9,337 bases of DNA, from positions 1 to 9,337 of the forward strand of contig JAPYSD010000096.1 of NCBI GenBank assembly GCA_029936705.1, given 5' to 3'. Under the pieces are notes generated by a model. It saw only the letters and a program-made list of their open reading frames with translations, ran no database searches and had not been told where the DNA came from. Source of the DNA: Croceicoccus sp. (GTDB taxonomy: Bacteria > Pseudomonadota > Alphaproteobacteria > Sphingomonadales > Sphingomonadaceae). This document shows positions 1 to 5,173 of this stretch, piece by piece. Positions within the stretch are counted from its first letter, which is position 1, and each line of letters begins with the position of its first letter. The position numbers and the translations under genes are program-made.

Positions 1-162
1 GAAGTCGGCTTCTCCTTCAATGAAAATTGGCGACTGGCAGTGTGGGCCAAGAATATCTTCGACAAACTGTACCGCACTCAAGCGCTCAACACGAGTGTAG
101 GTTGGACCTCGCATTTCGGCCCGCCACGGACATTCGGCGTGAGCCTGTCATACGAGATGTAG
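1..162 (+). CDS. TonB-dependent receptor, C-terminal end (partial)
   Basis: The window opens inside a reading frame (frame 1) that codes 53 residues and stops at TAG 160-162. The peptide reads as the last beta-strands of an outer-membrane TonB-dependent receptor: a WAKNIFDKLYRTQ stretch at residues 20-32, matching the usual 'NxFDKxY' turn near the barrel end, then FGPPRTFGVSLSYEM, matching the common terminal 'PRTYGVxLxxxF' strand. Such receptors take up siderophores, vitamin B12, sugars or other large ligands using TonB energy; the plug and ligand-specific parts lie outside the window, so the substrate cannot be stated. The last residue is Met, not the usual aromatic. A strong terminator follows at 222-253, so this gene ends its own transcript. 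The lower GC matches the island segment. The family call is fairly sure from the terminal motif; the substrate is unknown. Confidence 0.8.
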   Translation, partial: EVGFSFNENWRLAVWAKNIFDKLYRTQALNTSVGWTSHFGPPRTFGVSLSYEM

Positions 163-221
163 GCCCGAGCCCAACGCGTTAGCTTTCTGCAGTCAGATCG
201 GCCTAAGTTCACGCAGCGAGG

Positions 222-258
222 TTGGGGTGTGGGCGGAGTCCACACCCCAATTTCCTTT
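222..258 (+). terminator. Rho-independent terminator after the TonB-receptor gene
   Basis: A perfect 11-bp stem, TTGGGGTGTGG (222-232) with CCACACCCCAA (240-250), encloses a 7-nt loop and is followed by a T-rich tail (TTTCCTTT, 251-258). It lies 60 bases after the receptor stop and about 120 bases before the aminotransferase, so the two genes are probably transcribed separately. Confidence 0.8.
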
Positions 259-371
259 GTACAAAATCCCATTACCGACCCTGCTGGGCATAGCTCCGAT
301 GCTCACCCGCAGCAAACGACGAGAACCATAGCGTTCTTAGAAAGCCCCATTTGATCACAACGGATTCCGCC

Positions 372-1460
372 ATGAAATTCATCCGCTTGTCACACCGGAA
401 TCCAACACGGTGTGACTCAATTGCTGAGGCGATATCCCGCCCCGGCTTCGGCAGCCAATTCACCGATCACATGGTCGTAATCGAGTATGATGCGAACAAT
501 GGAGGATGGCACTCAGCGATCGTTGGCCCTCGACAGCCGCTCTTGATCGATCCTGCAGCTGGTGTCTTGCACTACGCGCAGGAGATATTTGAAGGGCTGA
601 AGGCTTACAGACATTCTGATGGCGGTATCGCCTTGTTTCGGCCTCTGGAGAATGCGCGGCGATTTAATGCCTCGGCGAGGCGATTGGCGATGCCCGAAAT
701 TCCTGAGAAACTGTTTCTCAAGTCACTACAGGAGCTAGTTGAAGTCGATAAGAATTGGGTGCCGGAAGCAACCAATGGTACACTCTACCTTCGACCGTTC
801 ATGATCGCGACCGAGGCGTTTCTGGGGGTTCGGCCCGCAACGAAATATAAGTTCGTTGTCATCGCTAGTCCTTCAGGAAACTATTTCCGATCGGGCGAAT
901 CAACGATCAACATCTGGGTGTCGGATTACACTCGCGCCGCGCCTGGCGGAACAGGGGAAGCCAAGTGTGGCGGCAACTATGCTGCCAGTCTCGTTCCAAC
1001 GGGCGAAGCATTTAGTCATGGATATGACCAGGTCATGTTCCTTGATGCAGTTGAGCGCAAATGGATCGAAGAGTTGGGTGGTATGAACCTCTTCTTTGTC
1101 TTCGCCGATGGCCGCATACTTACACCGCCACTCGGCGGGACAATCCTCGCTGGCATTACGCGCGATAGCCTGATCTCGTTGCTTCGTGATATGGGGCACG
1201 AGGTGATTGAAGATCGCTATTCGATCGCCAATCTAAAGAGAGATGTCAGATCAAATGCTTTGGTCGAGGTTATCGCCTGCGGGACTGCGGCAACTGTAAC
1301 CTCGGTCGGACGGGTAAAGAGCTCCAAGTACAATATTGTAATCGGTTCAGAATCGGCGGGCCCCGTCGCCAAAGCAGCTCGAGACAAGCTCATCGCGATT
1401 CAAACCGGTGAAGCGTCCGATAGTTTTGGCTGGGTGATGAGGATTGGAAACGCAAGCTAG
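372..1460 (+). CDS. ilvE: Branched-chain amino acid aminotransferase (class IV PLP enzyme)
   Basis: This gene codes a 362-residue fold-type IV PLP aminotransferase that interconverts Leu, Ile or Val and their 2-oxo acids with 2-oxoglutarate/glutamate in the cytoplasm. Family landmarks in order are GFGSQFTDHM (25-34), LHYAQEIFEGLKAYR (66-80), the RAAPGGTGEAKCGGNYAAS block (188-206) with the PLP-binding lysine at about K198, IEELGGMN (232-239), the phosphate-binding ILAGITRDS (258-266) and IACGTAATVT (301-310). The length fits the roughly 360-residue bacterial/mitochondrial-type BCATs. ATG 372 is preferred because it gives the usual N-terminus of about 25 residues before the GFG block; an in-frame TTG at 351 would add seven residues, and neither has a strong Shine-Dalgarno. 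Some positions are off consensus (LAGITR for LPGITR; NYAASLVPTGEA). It stands alone between a terminator and a gene-poor stretch, with lower GC than the right half, so it is probably an acquired copy and not the housekeeping gene. The symbol names the family, not a proven ortholog. Confidence 0.9.
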   Translation: MKFIRLSHRNPTRCDSIAEAISRPGFGSQFTDHMVVIEYDANNGGWHSAIVGPRQPLLIDPAAGVLHYAQEIFEGLKAYRHSDGGIALFRPLENARRFNASARRLAMPEIPEKLFLKSLQELVEVDKNWVPEATNGTLYLRPFMIATEAFLGVRPATKYKFVVIASPSGNYFRSGESTINIWVSDYTRAAPGGTGEAKCGGNYAASLVPTGEAFSHGYDQVMFLDAVERKWIEELGGMNLFFVFADGRILTPPLGGTILAGITRDSLISLLRDMGHEVIEDRYSIANLKRDVRSNALVEVIACGTAATVTSVGRVKSSKYNIVIGSESAGPVAKAARDKLIAIQTGEASDSFGWVMRIGNAS

Positions 1461-1875
1461 TCGATAGCGAAGAAAGCCAGTTTTGCGTTCTTTCTTCTGA
1501 TCCAATTCAGCGTTTTTAAGCTCATTTCCGTAGTGTGTTCCAAGTGGAGATACTGGAATTGAAAGCAGACATCGCGCTTCCGGCCCAGTTTCAGTCATTG
1601 CGGGCGGCCAGGTTCGACAGCAGAAATTCTTTCGCCCCATGAAAATGGGGAAATCAGCAAGGATCGGGATAGCAGTGCATTCTCAACTCGATTCGCGCAG
1701 ATTCTGGTGCCGCTGGCGCGGAATAGGTCCTTACCGTCGCAATTTCGCGCGCGTGGGTCACGAATTCGCGCTGGGCGCGAAAATTTTCAGAACCAACAGC
1801 TGTTGAGTAGTTCGTCTGAAAAGGTCTCGGACTGTCCAGAGCCGTTCCAAATCGTGAAAATCGTTGAAGATTTGC

Positions 1876-1891
1876 CCGAATTCCAATTCGG
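1876..1891. promoter_or_regulatory. Palindromic operator candidate upstream of the alpA-like gene
   Basis: CCGAATT (1876-1882) and AATTCGG (1885-1891) form a perfect 7-bp inverted repeat with a 2-bp centre, typical in size for a dimeric helix-turn-helix repressor site. It lies just upstream of a possible sigma-70 promoter and 78 bases before the alpA-like start codon. Two ATCGT copies (1851-1855, 1860-1864) lie next to it. The role as an operator is inference. Confidence 0.3.
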
Positions 1892-1899
1892 TCTCACCC

Positions 1900-1927
1900 T
1901 TGCGTTGCGCCAAAAAGTTCTCATTAT
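1900..1927 (+). promoter_or_regulatory. Possible sigma-70 promoter for the alpA-like/xis-like pair
   Basis: TTGCGT (1900-1905) and CATTAT (1922-1927) are separated by 16 bases and lie about 40 bases before the ATG at 1969. Both boxes are only partial matches to TTGACA and TATAAT. The position just downstream of the palindrome at 1876-1891 makes it a reasonable but weak candidate. Confidence 0.25.
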
Positions 1928-1968
1928 GTTCGGTGGAGGGGCTGCCAATGTCAATGTGAGAACGCCCA

Positions 1969-2175
1969 ATGTCCAATACTGAACGCATCATCCGCTTGAA
2001 GACCGTGCTCGACCGCACCGGCCTTTCCCGCTCCACCATCTATCGCAAAATCGCTGAGGGCACATTTCCTTCGCAAGTGAAGATCAGCGTGCATGGCGCT
2101 GGCTGGCATGAGTCTGCCATAAATCGTTGGATCGCCGATCCCGTACACTATCGTGAAGAGGAACCGGCTGAATGA
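1969..2175 (+). CDS. AlpA-family DNA-binding regulator
   Basis: This gene codes a 68-residue protein with the layout of the AlpA phage/island regulator family (MerR-like winged helix): an RLKTVLDRTGLSRSTIYRKI helix-turn-helix at residues 9-28, a short wing EGTFPSQVKI (30-39), then GWHESAINRWI (45-55), which matches the family's 'GWxExEVxxWI' signature. In P4-like and related islands, AlpA proteins switch on the integrase or excisionase gene. The ATG at 1969 is preceded by GTGAGAA (1956-1962), an acceptable ribosome site. An upstream ATG (1948) is in frame but meets TGA at 1957, which rules it out. Its TGA overlaps the next start by four bases (ATGA), so the two genes are probably translationally coupled. 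The family call is strong; control of excision is inferred from the family and from the att-like sequences about 400 bases downstream. Confidence 0.82.
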   Translation: MSNTERIIRLKTVLDRTGLSRSTIYRKIAEGTFPSQVKISVHGAGWHESAINRWIADPVHYREEEPAE

Positions 2176-2366
2176 GCAACCAGCGACCAGTCGAGCCGAT
2201 CTGCGTCAGGGTCAATGACGCTGCCCGCATGATCGGTATTGGGCGCACAAAACTCTACGAGCTGATCTCAAGTGGCGAACTCGAAACGGTCAAGATCGGC
2301 AAGGCAACGCGTATCACGACAGCCAGTTTGCACCGGCTGGTGGAGCGGCATCGAGCATTGAACTGA
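2172..2366 (+). CDS. Excisionase-type helix-turn-helix protein
   Basis: This gene codes a 64-residue protein that is almost entirely one MerR-like/excisionase DNA-binding domain ('helix-turn-helix domain, group 17' type). VNDAARMIGIGRTKLYELI (residues 14-32) is the helix-turn-helix, SSGELETVKIGKATRI (33-48) the wing and TTASLHRLVERH (49-60) the last helix. Small proteins of this kind bend DNA at attachment sites as recombination directionality factors, or regulate plasmid and island genes. The start overlaps the preceding TGA (ATGA, 2172-2175), so it is probably coexpressed with the AlpA-like gene. It is the last gene before the island end: the arm-like repeats at 2499-2519 and the tRNA-like 3' end at 2572-2595 lie just downstream, which favours an excision role. 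The partner integrase is not in the window. It could instead be a plain transcription regulator. Confidence 0.75.
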   Translation: MSNQRPVEPICVRVNDAARMIGIGRTKLYELISSGELETVKIGKATRITTASLHRLVERHRALN

Positions 2367-2498
2367 CCAGGCCGCGAACTCGCAATTGGACAGTGTCAGA
2401 ACGTGCTATTATGTTGCGATTAGGCGCTCCGCGAACCGCCCATTTATTCAGCTTCTCGGCCAAAACGCTGAACCGAACCACCGTTAAATGAACGAAAA

Positions 2499-2519
2499 TG
2501 TGGGGGAGAGTGTGGGGGA
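2499..2519 (+). repeat. Paired TGTGGGGGA direct repeats, possible integrase arm sites
   Basis: TGTGGGGGA occurs at 2499-2507 and again at 2511-2519, starts 12 bases apart, about 55 bases left of the tRNA-like core. Short G-rich direct repeats next to the core are typical arm-type sites for tyrosine integrases of tRNA-targeting islands. The repeat is seen; the function is inference. Confidence 0.45.
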
Positions 2520-2571
2520 AGGCCTGCATTTGTTCCAAGAACAGGATTGATATCAAAGCGTTATTTTGACG

Positions 2572-2595
2572 GTTCGATTCAAGCCCTGTCCACCA
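2572..2595 (+). other. tRNA 3'-end fragment, likely distal attachment site of the island
   Basis: The bases read as the last third of a tRNA: G53-like base 2572, T-loop TTCGATT (2573-2579), 3' T-stem CAAGC (2580-2584), acceptor strand CCTGTCC (2585-2591), discriminator A (2592) and CCA (2593-2595). The preceding five bases (GACGG) do not pair with CAAGC; GCTTG would be needed. No anticodon arm precedes it, so this is not an intact gene. A stranded tRNA 3' end is what integration into a tRNA gene leaves at the far end of an element, and base composition changes here. The complement also encodes WWTGLESNRQ, a peptide pattern seen in mis-annotated proteins that are read across tRNA genes. The implied 5' acceptor strand is GGACAGG; I could not assign the amino acid. 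Confidence 0.6.
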
Positions 2596-2601
2596 CCGAG
2601 C
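2582..2601 (+). repeat. 20-bp direct repeat, copy 1 (overlaps tRNA-like 3' end)
   Basis: AGCCCTGTCCACCACCGAGC here is repeated exactly at 2674-2693. This copy includes the acceptor strand and CCA of the tRNA-like end plus six bases beyond it. Because the identity continues past CCA, the duplication includes flanking chromosomal DNA or an extended attachment core. Confidence 0.85.
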
Positions 2602-2673
2602 CGCTCGCAGGCGCGCGTATCCCGATCCCCAGAATGCAAGGTCAGCGCGAACCGAAGCAGCGCAGGCCTGTCC

Positions 2674-2693
2674 AGCCCTGTCCACCACCGAGC
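2674..2693 (+). repeat. 20-bp direct repeat, copy 2
   Basis: This is an exact second copy of the 20 bases at 2582-2601, offset by 92 bp. It lacks the T-loop: the bases before it are CAGGCCTGTCC, containing a further CCTGTCC at 2667-2673. It lies eight bases before the lysR stop codon, where GC-rich core DNA starts. It could be the scar of an earlier or nested integration at the same tRNA end. Confidence 0.85.
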
Positions 2694-2701
2694 TCGCCGG
2701 G

Positions 2702-3577
2702 TCACCCGTCCAGCAATGACTGCAAGCGCGCACGCAGATGGCTCACCAGTCCGGTGACCTTGGGCGCCAGTTGCCGCCTTGCGGAATAGACCGCCCAGAT
2801 CGGTTCATCCTGAGGCTTGTGATCGTCCAGCACCGTCTGGAGCCGTCCGGCGGCAAGGTGCTCGCCCGCATAGAACGCCGGCAGCTGGCAGATGCCAATT
2901 CCCCCCAGGCAGGCGCCAAGCAGCGAGGCGCCCGAATTGCAGCGCCAGCGCCCATCGGGACGATAGTTTTGTCCATAGCGGAATTGCCACTGCGGGGAGG
3001 AGCCGACAAGGCATTCGTGCGCGGACAGGTCCTCGACCCGCGTCGGCTTGCCGTGGCGCGAGATATAATCGCGCGAGGCGACGGTAATCAGCTCGCGCTG
3101 CGCGACGCGGGTGGCGATCAGGCGCGAATCCTCGAGATGCCCGGTACGTACGGCGAGGTCGTATCCGCGCGCGACAATGTCGATGACATCGTTGTCGAGG
3201 TCGAGTTCGACCTGGATACCCGCGTGCTTCCGCGCGAATTCCTGCAGCAAGGGCGATATGAAGCGCTCGCCCAAAGCATAGGAGCAGGTTACGCGCAGCA
3301 GGCCGAACGGCTCGTTGTGCTGGCTGAGCGCGGCGATCGCTTCCTCGCGCTCCTCGACCAGGCGCTGGCACTGTGCGAAGAACGCTCGCCCGCTCTCGGT
3401 CAGATAGACCGAGCGGGTCGTGCGGTTGAACAGCCGCGTGTCCAGCCGCTGCTCAAGCCGGGCGATGGAGCGGCTCATATGCGTGACCGACGCGTCGAAC
3501 GCCCGCGCGCCCGCGGTGAAGCTGCCCGCGCGGGCAACTGCGACGAACTCCTCGATCCCGTCCCAGCCGCCGATCAT
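2702..3577 (-). CDS. LysR-family transcriptional regulator, divergent from frmA
   Basis: This gene codes a 291-residue LysR-type regulator, the usual family length. The N-terminal winged helix-turn-helix covers about residues 5-64: WDGIEEFVAVARAGSFTAGA, then MSRSIARLEQRLDTRLFNRTTRSVYLTESG, the classic dimer-forming helix and wing. Residues about 90-290 form the periplasmic-binding-like effector domain (LRVTCSYALGERFISPLLQEF, then ELDLDNDVIDIVARGYDLAVRTG), typical of the subgroup with the 'DLAVRxG' motif. The start ATG (3577-3575) has an AGAGG ribosome site about five bases upstream on the minus strand. It is transcribed away from frmA with a 117-base shared promoter region holding a palindrome (3588-3609), so it probably autoregulates and controls the formaldehyde operon; that role is inferred from position only. 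The inducer cannot be told. Its 3' end is only eight bases from the repeat at 2674-2693, so island insertion came close to cutting it. Confidence 0.9.
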   Translation of the reverse strand: MIGGWDGIEEFVAVARAGSFTAGARAFDASVTHMSRSIARLEQRLDTRLFNRTTRSVYLTESGRAFFAQCQRLVEEREEAIAALSQHNEPFGLLRVTCSYALGERFISPLLQEFARKHAGIQVELDLDNDVIDIVARGYDLAVRTGHLEDSRLIATRVAQRELITVASRDYISRHGKPTRVEDLSAHECLVGSSPQWQFRYGQNYRPDGRWRCNSGASLLGACLGGIGICQLPAFYAGEHLAAGRLQTVLDDHKPQDEPIWAVYSARRQLAPKVTGLVSHLRARLQSLLDG

Positions 3578-3587
3578 TGCTGCCTCT

Positions 3588-3609
3588 ATTATTGCGATGT
3601 GGGGATAAT
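3588..3609. promoter_or_regulatory. Candidate LysR-type operator between lysR and frmA
   Basis: ATTAT (3588-3592) and ATAAT (3605-3609) form an inverted repeat with a 12-base centre, and contain a T-N11-A arrangement (T3593, A3605) typical of LysR-family sites. It starts 11 bases upstream of the lysR start codon and ends about 85 bases before frmA, where an autoregulating, divergent activator would bind. Binding is inference. Confidence 0.35.
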
Positions 3610-3682
3610 GCTTTGCGACAAACGCTCTTTATCACCCTCCGGTGGAAAGGCTAGTGTCACGCCCAATCGATTCATTCCCGCT

Positions 3683-3686
3683 GGAG
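3683..3686 (+). promoter_or_regulatory. Ribosome binding site that fixes the frmA start
   Basis: GGAG lies eight bases before ATG 3695. It supports that start over the long upstream open extension of the same frame (antisense to lysR) and over the out-of-frame ATG at 3688. The start also gives the normal N-terminus of class III alcohol dehydrogenases. Confidence 0.7.
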
Positions 3687-3694
3687 CATGCCCC

Positions 3695-4807
3695 ATGAAA
3701 AGCCGCGCCGCCGTCGCATTCGAAGCGAAGAAGCCGCTGGAGATCGTCGAAGTCGACCTCGAAGGCCCCAAGGAGGGCGAGGTGCTGGTCGAGATCATGG
3801 CGACCGGACTGTGCCACACCGATGCCTACACGCTGGACGGGCTGGACAGCGAAGGGCTGTTCCCCTCCATCCTGGGGCACGAGGGTGCGGGCATCGTGCG
3901 CGAGGTCGGCCCCGGCGTCACCAGCGTGAAGCCCGACGACCACGTGATCCCCCTCTACACGCCCGAATGCCGCCAGTGTAAGTCGTGCCTGTCGGGCAAG
4001 ACCAACCTGTGCACCGCGATCCGCGCCACGCAGGGCAAGGGGCTGATGCCCGACGGCACCAGCCGCTTCAGCTATAAAGGCGAGATGATTCATCACTACA
4101 TGGGCTGCTCGACCTTCTCGAACTTCACCGTCCTGCCCGAGATCGCGGTGGCGAAGATCCGCGACGACGCGCCGTTCAAGACCAGCTGCTACATCGGTTG
4201 CGGCGTGACCACCGGCGTGGGCGCGGTGACCAACACCGCCAAGGTGCAGGTCGGCGACAACGTGGTCGTGTTCGGCCTCGGCGGCATTGGCCTCAACGTC
4301 ATCCAGGGCGCGAAGCTGGCGGGCGCGGCCAAGATCATCGGCATCGACCTCAACCCCGACCGCGAGGAATGGGGCCGCAAGTTCGGCATGACCGAATTCC
4401 TCAACACCAAGGGGATGAGCCACGACGACATCGTGCAGAAGGTCGTGGCGATGACCGATGGCGGCGCGGACTATACCTTCGACTGCACCGGCAACACCAA
4501 TGTGATGCGCACCGCGCTCGAGGCATGCCATCGCGGCTGGGGCGAGAGCATCATCATCGGCGTGGCCGAGGCGGGCAAGGAGATCAGCACCCGCCCGTTC
4601 CAGCTTGTCACCGGGCGCGTGTGGAAGGGCACGGCGTTCGGCGGCGCCAAGGGCCGGACCGACGTGCCCAAGATCGTCGACTGGTACATGAACGGCCAGA
4701 TCGAGATCGACCCGATGATCACCCATGTCCTGACGCTGGACGAGATCAACAAGGGCTTCGATCTGATGCACGCGGGCGAGAGCATTCGCAGCGTCGTGGT
4801 CTATTGA
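3695..4807 (+). CDS. frmA: S-(hydroxymethyl)glutathione dehydrogenase / class III alcohol dehydrogenase
   Basis: This gene codes a 370-residue zinc- and NAD-dependent enzyme that oxidises S-hydroxymethylglutathione, the spontaneous formaldehyde-glutathione adduct, to S-formylglutathione in the cytoplasm; class III enzymes can also reduce S-nitrosoglutathione. Catalytic zinc ligands are visible as C40 (TGLCHTD), H62-E63 (GHEG) and C169 (IGCGVTTG). The structural zinc cysteines are C92, C95, C98 and C106. GLGGIG (194-199) and D218 form the NAD site. IRATQGKGLMPDGTSRF (109-125) is the class III signature and includes R110, equivalent to the arginine that binds the glutathione carboxylate. FQLVTGRVWKGTAFGG closes the core. 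Length and motifs are normal. It opens a tight operon: its TGA overlaps the cupin ATG (TGATG). A divergent LysR gene probably regulates it. The symbol follows E. coli usage; adhC or gfaD-type names are also used. Confidence 0.96.
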   Translation: MKSRAAVAFEAKKPLEIVEVDLEGPKEGEVLVEIMATGLCHTDAYTLDGLDSEGLFPSILGHEGAGIVREVGPGVTSVKPDDHVIPLYTPECRQCKSCLSGKTNLCTAIRATQGKGLMPDGTSRFSYKGEMIHHYMGCSTFSNFTVLPEIAVAKIRDDAPFKTSCYIGCGVTTGVGAVTNTAKVQVGDNVVVFGLGGIGLNVIQGAKLAGAAKIIGIDLNPDREEWGRKFGMTEFLNTKGMSHDDIVQKVVAMTDGGADYTFDCTGNTNVMRTALEACHRGWGESIIIGVAEAGKEISTRPFQLVTGRVWKGTAFGGAKGRTDVPKIVDWYMNGQIEIDPMITHVLTLDEINKGFDLMHAGESIRSVVVY

Positions 4808-5163
4808 TGCCGCGCAAGGTCAACCTGGAGGAAAAGTTCGGTCAGTTCACCGACAGCTGGGCGCCCCGCGTGGTCGGCCGCTACAACGGGAACGAGATCA
4901 GGCTGGTGCGTGCCGCGGGCGATTTCCAGTGGCACAGCCATCCGGACACGGACGAGCTTTTCATGGTGATCGAAGGCCATCTGCGCATGGTCTTTCGCGA
5001 CCATGTCGAAACGCTGGGCCCCGGCGAGATGATCGTCGTGCCGCGCGGCGTTGAACATTTCCCGCAGGTGCCCGAAGGTGAGGTCAGGATGATCGTCATC
5101 GACCCCGCCGACACCGCCAATACGGGCGACCATGCCACCGCCTTCAAGCCGGTCGAAATCTAG
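4807..5163 (+). CDS. Small single-domain cupin protein
   Basis: This gene codes a 118-residue cupin, a small beta-barrel that usually holds one metal. Motif 1 is visible as HSHPDTDELFMVIEG (about residues 38-52), which fits HxH-x4-E-x6-G, supplying two His and one Glu ligand. Motif 2 is GEMIVVPRGVEHFPQV (about 75-90), with PxG and the fourth ligand His; the usual Asn at its end is replaced by Val. The ATG shares its A with the frmA stop (TGATG), so translation is probably coupled to frmA, and ten bases separate its stop from the VOC gene. Single-domain cupins include isomerases, dioxygenases and binding proteins, so no reaction can be assigned. Its place between the two formaldehyde enzymes suggests a role with formaldehyde, glutathione adducts or a related aldehyde, by association only. 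Confidence 0.88.
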   Translation: MPRKVNLEEKFGQFTDSWAPRVVGRYNGNEIRLVRAAGDFQWHSHPDTDELFMVIEGHLRMVFRDHVETLGPGEMIVVPRGVEHFPQVPEGEVRMIVIDPADTANTGDHATAFKPVEI

Positions 5164-5168
5164 GAGAA
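5162..5168 (+). promoter_or_regulatory. Shine-Dalgarno overlapping the cupin stop codon
   Basis: AGGAGAA begins inside the cupin TAG (5161-5163) and lies five bases before the VOC-gene ATG at 5174. It sets that start and suggests re-initiation by ribosomes ending the cupin gene. Confidence 0.75.
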
Positions 5169-5173
5169 CGCCA

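Larger units (their letters stand above)
1461..1968. other. Gene-poor 508-base stretch with several inverted repeats
   Basis: I see no convincing gene here. The open frames on either strand are short and give peptides with no recognisable motif. It holds dyads instead. GAAGAAAG (1469-1476) pairs with CTTTCTTC (1490-1497) just after ilvE and could be a weak terminator. CCCCAT-GAAA-ATGGGG (1635-1650) is a 6-bp hairpin with a GNRA-type loop. AATTTCGCGC (1741-1750) pairs imperfectly (one extra A) with 1775-1785 and runs into TTTT. CCGAATT-cc-AATTCGG lies at 1876-1891. The stretch ends at the start of the alpA-like gene. It could be decayed coding DNA, an untranslated leader or a small RNA; the sequence does not decide. 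Confidence 0.5.

Noticed and set aside
1707..1982. 91-codon plus-strand frame before alpA, and the overlapping minus-strand frame 1758-2039
   Set aside because: Neither shows family motifs or a good ribosome site. Both overlap the alpA start, and the stretch is better explained as regulatory or decayed DNA. Not excluded with certainty.
2386..2412. Promoter TTGGAC / TATTAT downstream of the xis-like gene
   Set aside because: The spacer is only 15 bases and no gene follows in that direction before the att-like site.
2568..2595. Complete tRNA gene
   Set aside because: Only the T-loop to CCA part is present. The preceding five bases do not pair with the 3' T-stem, and no anticodon or D-arm is seen upstream.
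2314..2733. Open frame of 139 codons on the minus strand, containing WWTGLESNRQ
   Set aside because: It runs antisense across the xis-like gene end, the att-like region and the lysR 3' end. Its one recognisable motif is the known artefact of translating the complement of a tRNA 3' end.
2738..3694. Long N-terminal extension of the frmA frame
   Set aside because: It is entirely antisense to a clear lysR gene. FrmA has a normal start at 3695 with a good ribosome site.
3632..4771. 379-codon minus-strand frame
   Set aside because: It is antisense to frmA; long shadow frames are expected in GC-rich coding DNA, and the His/Val/Ala-rich translation resembles no protein family.
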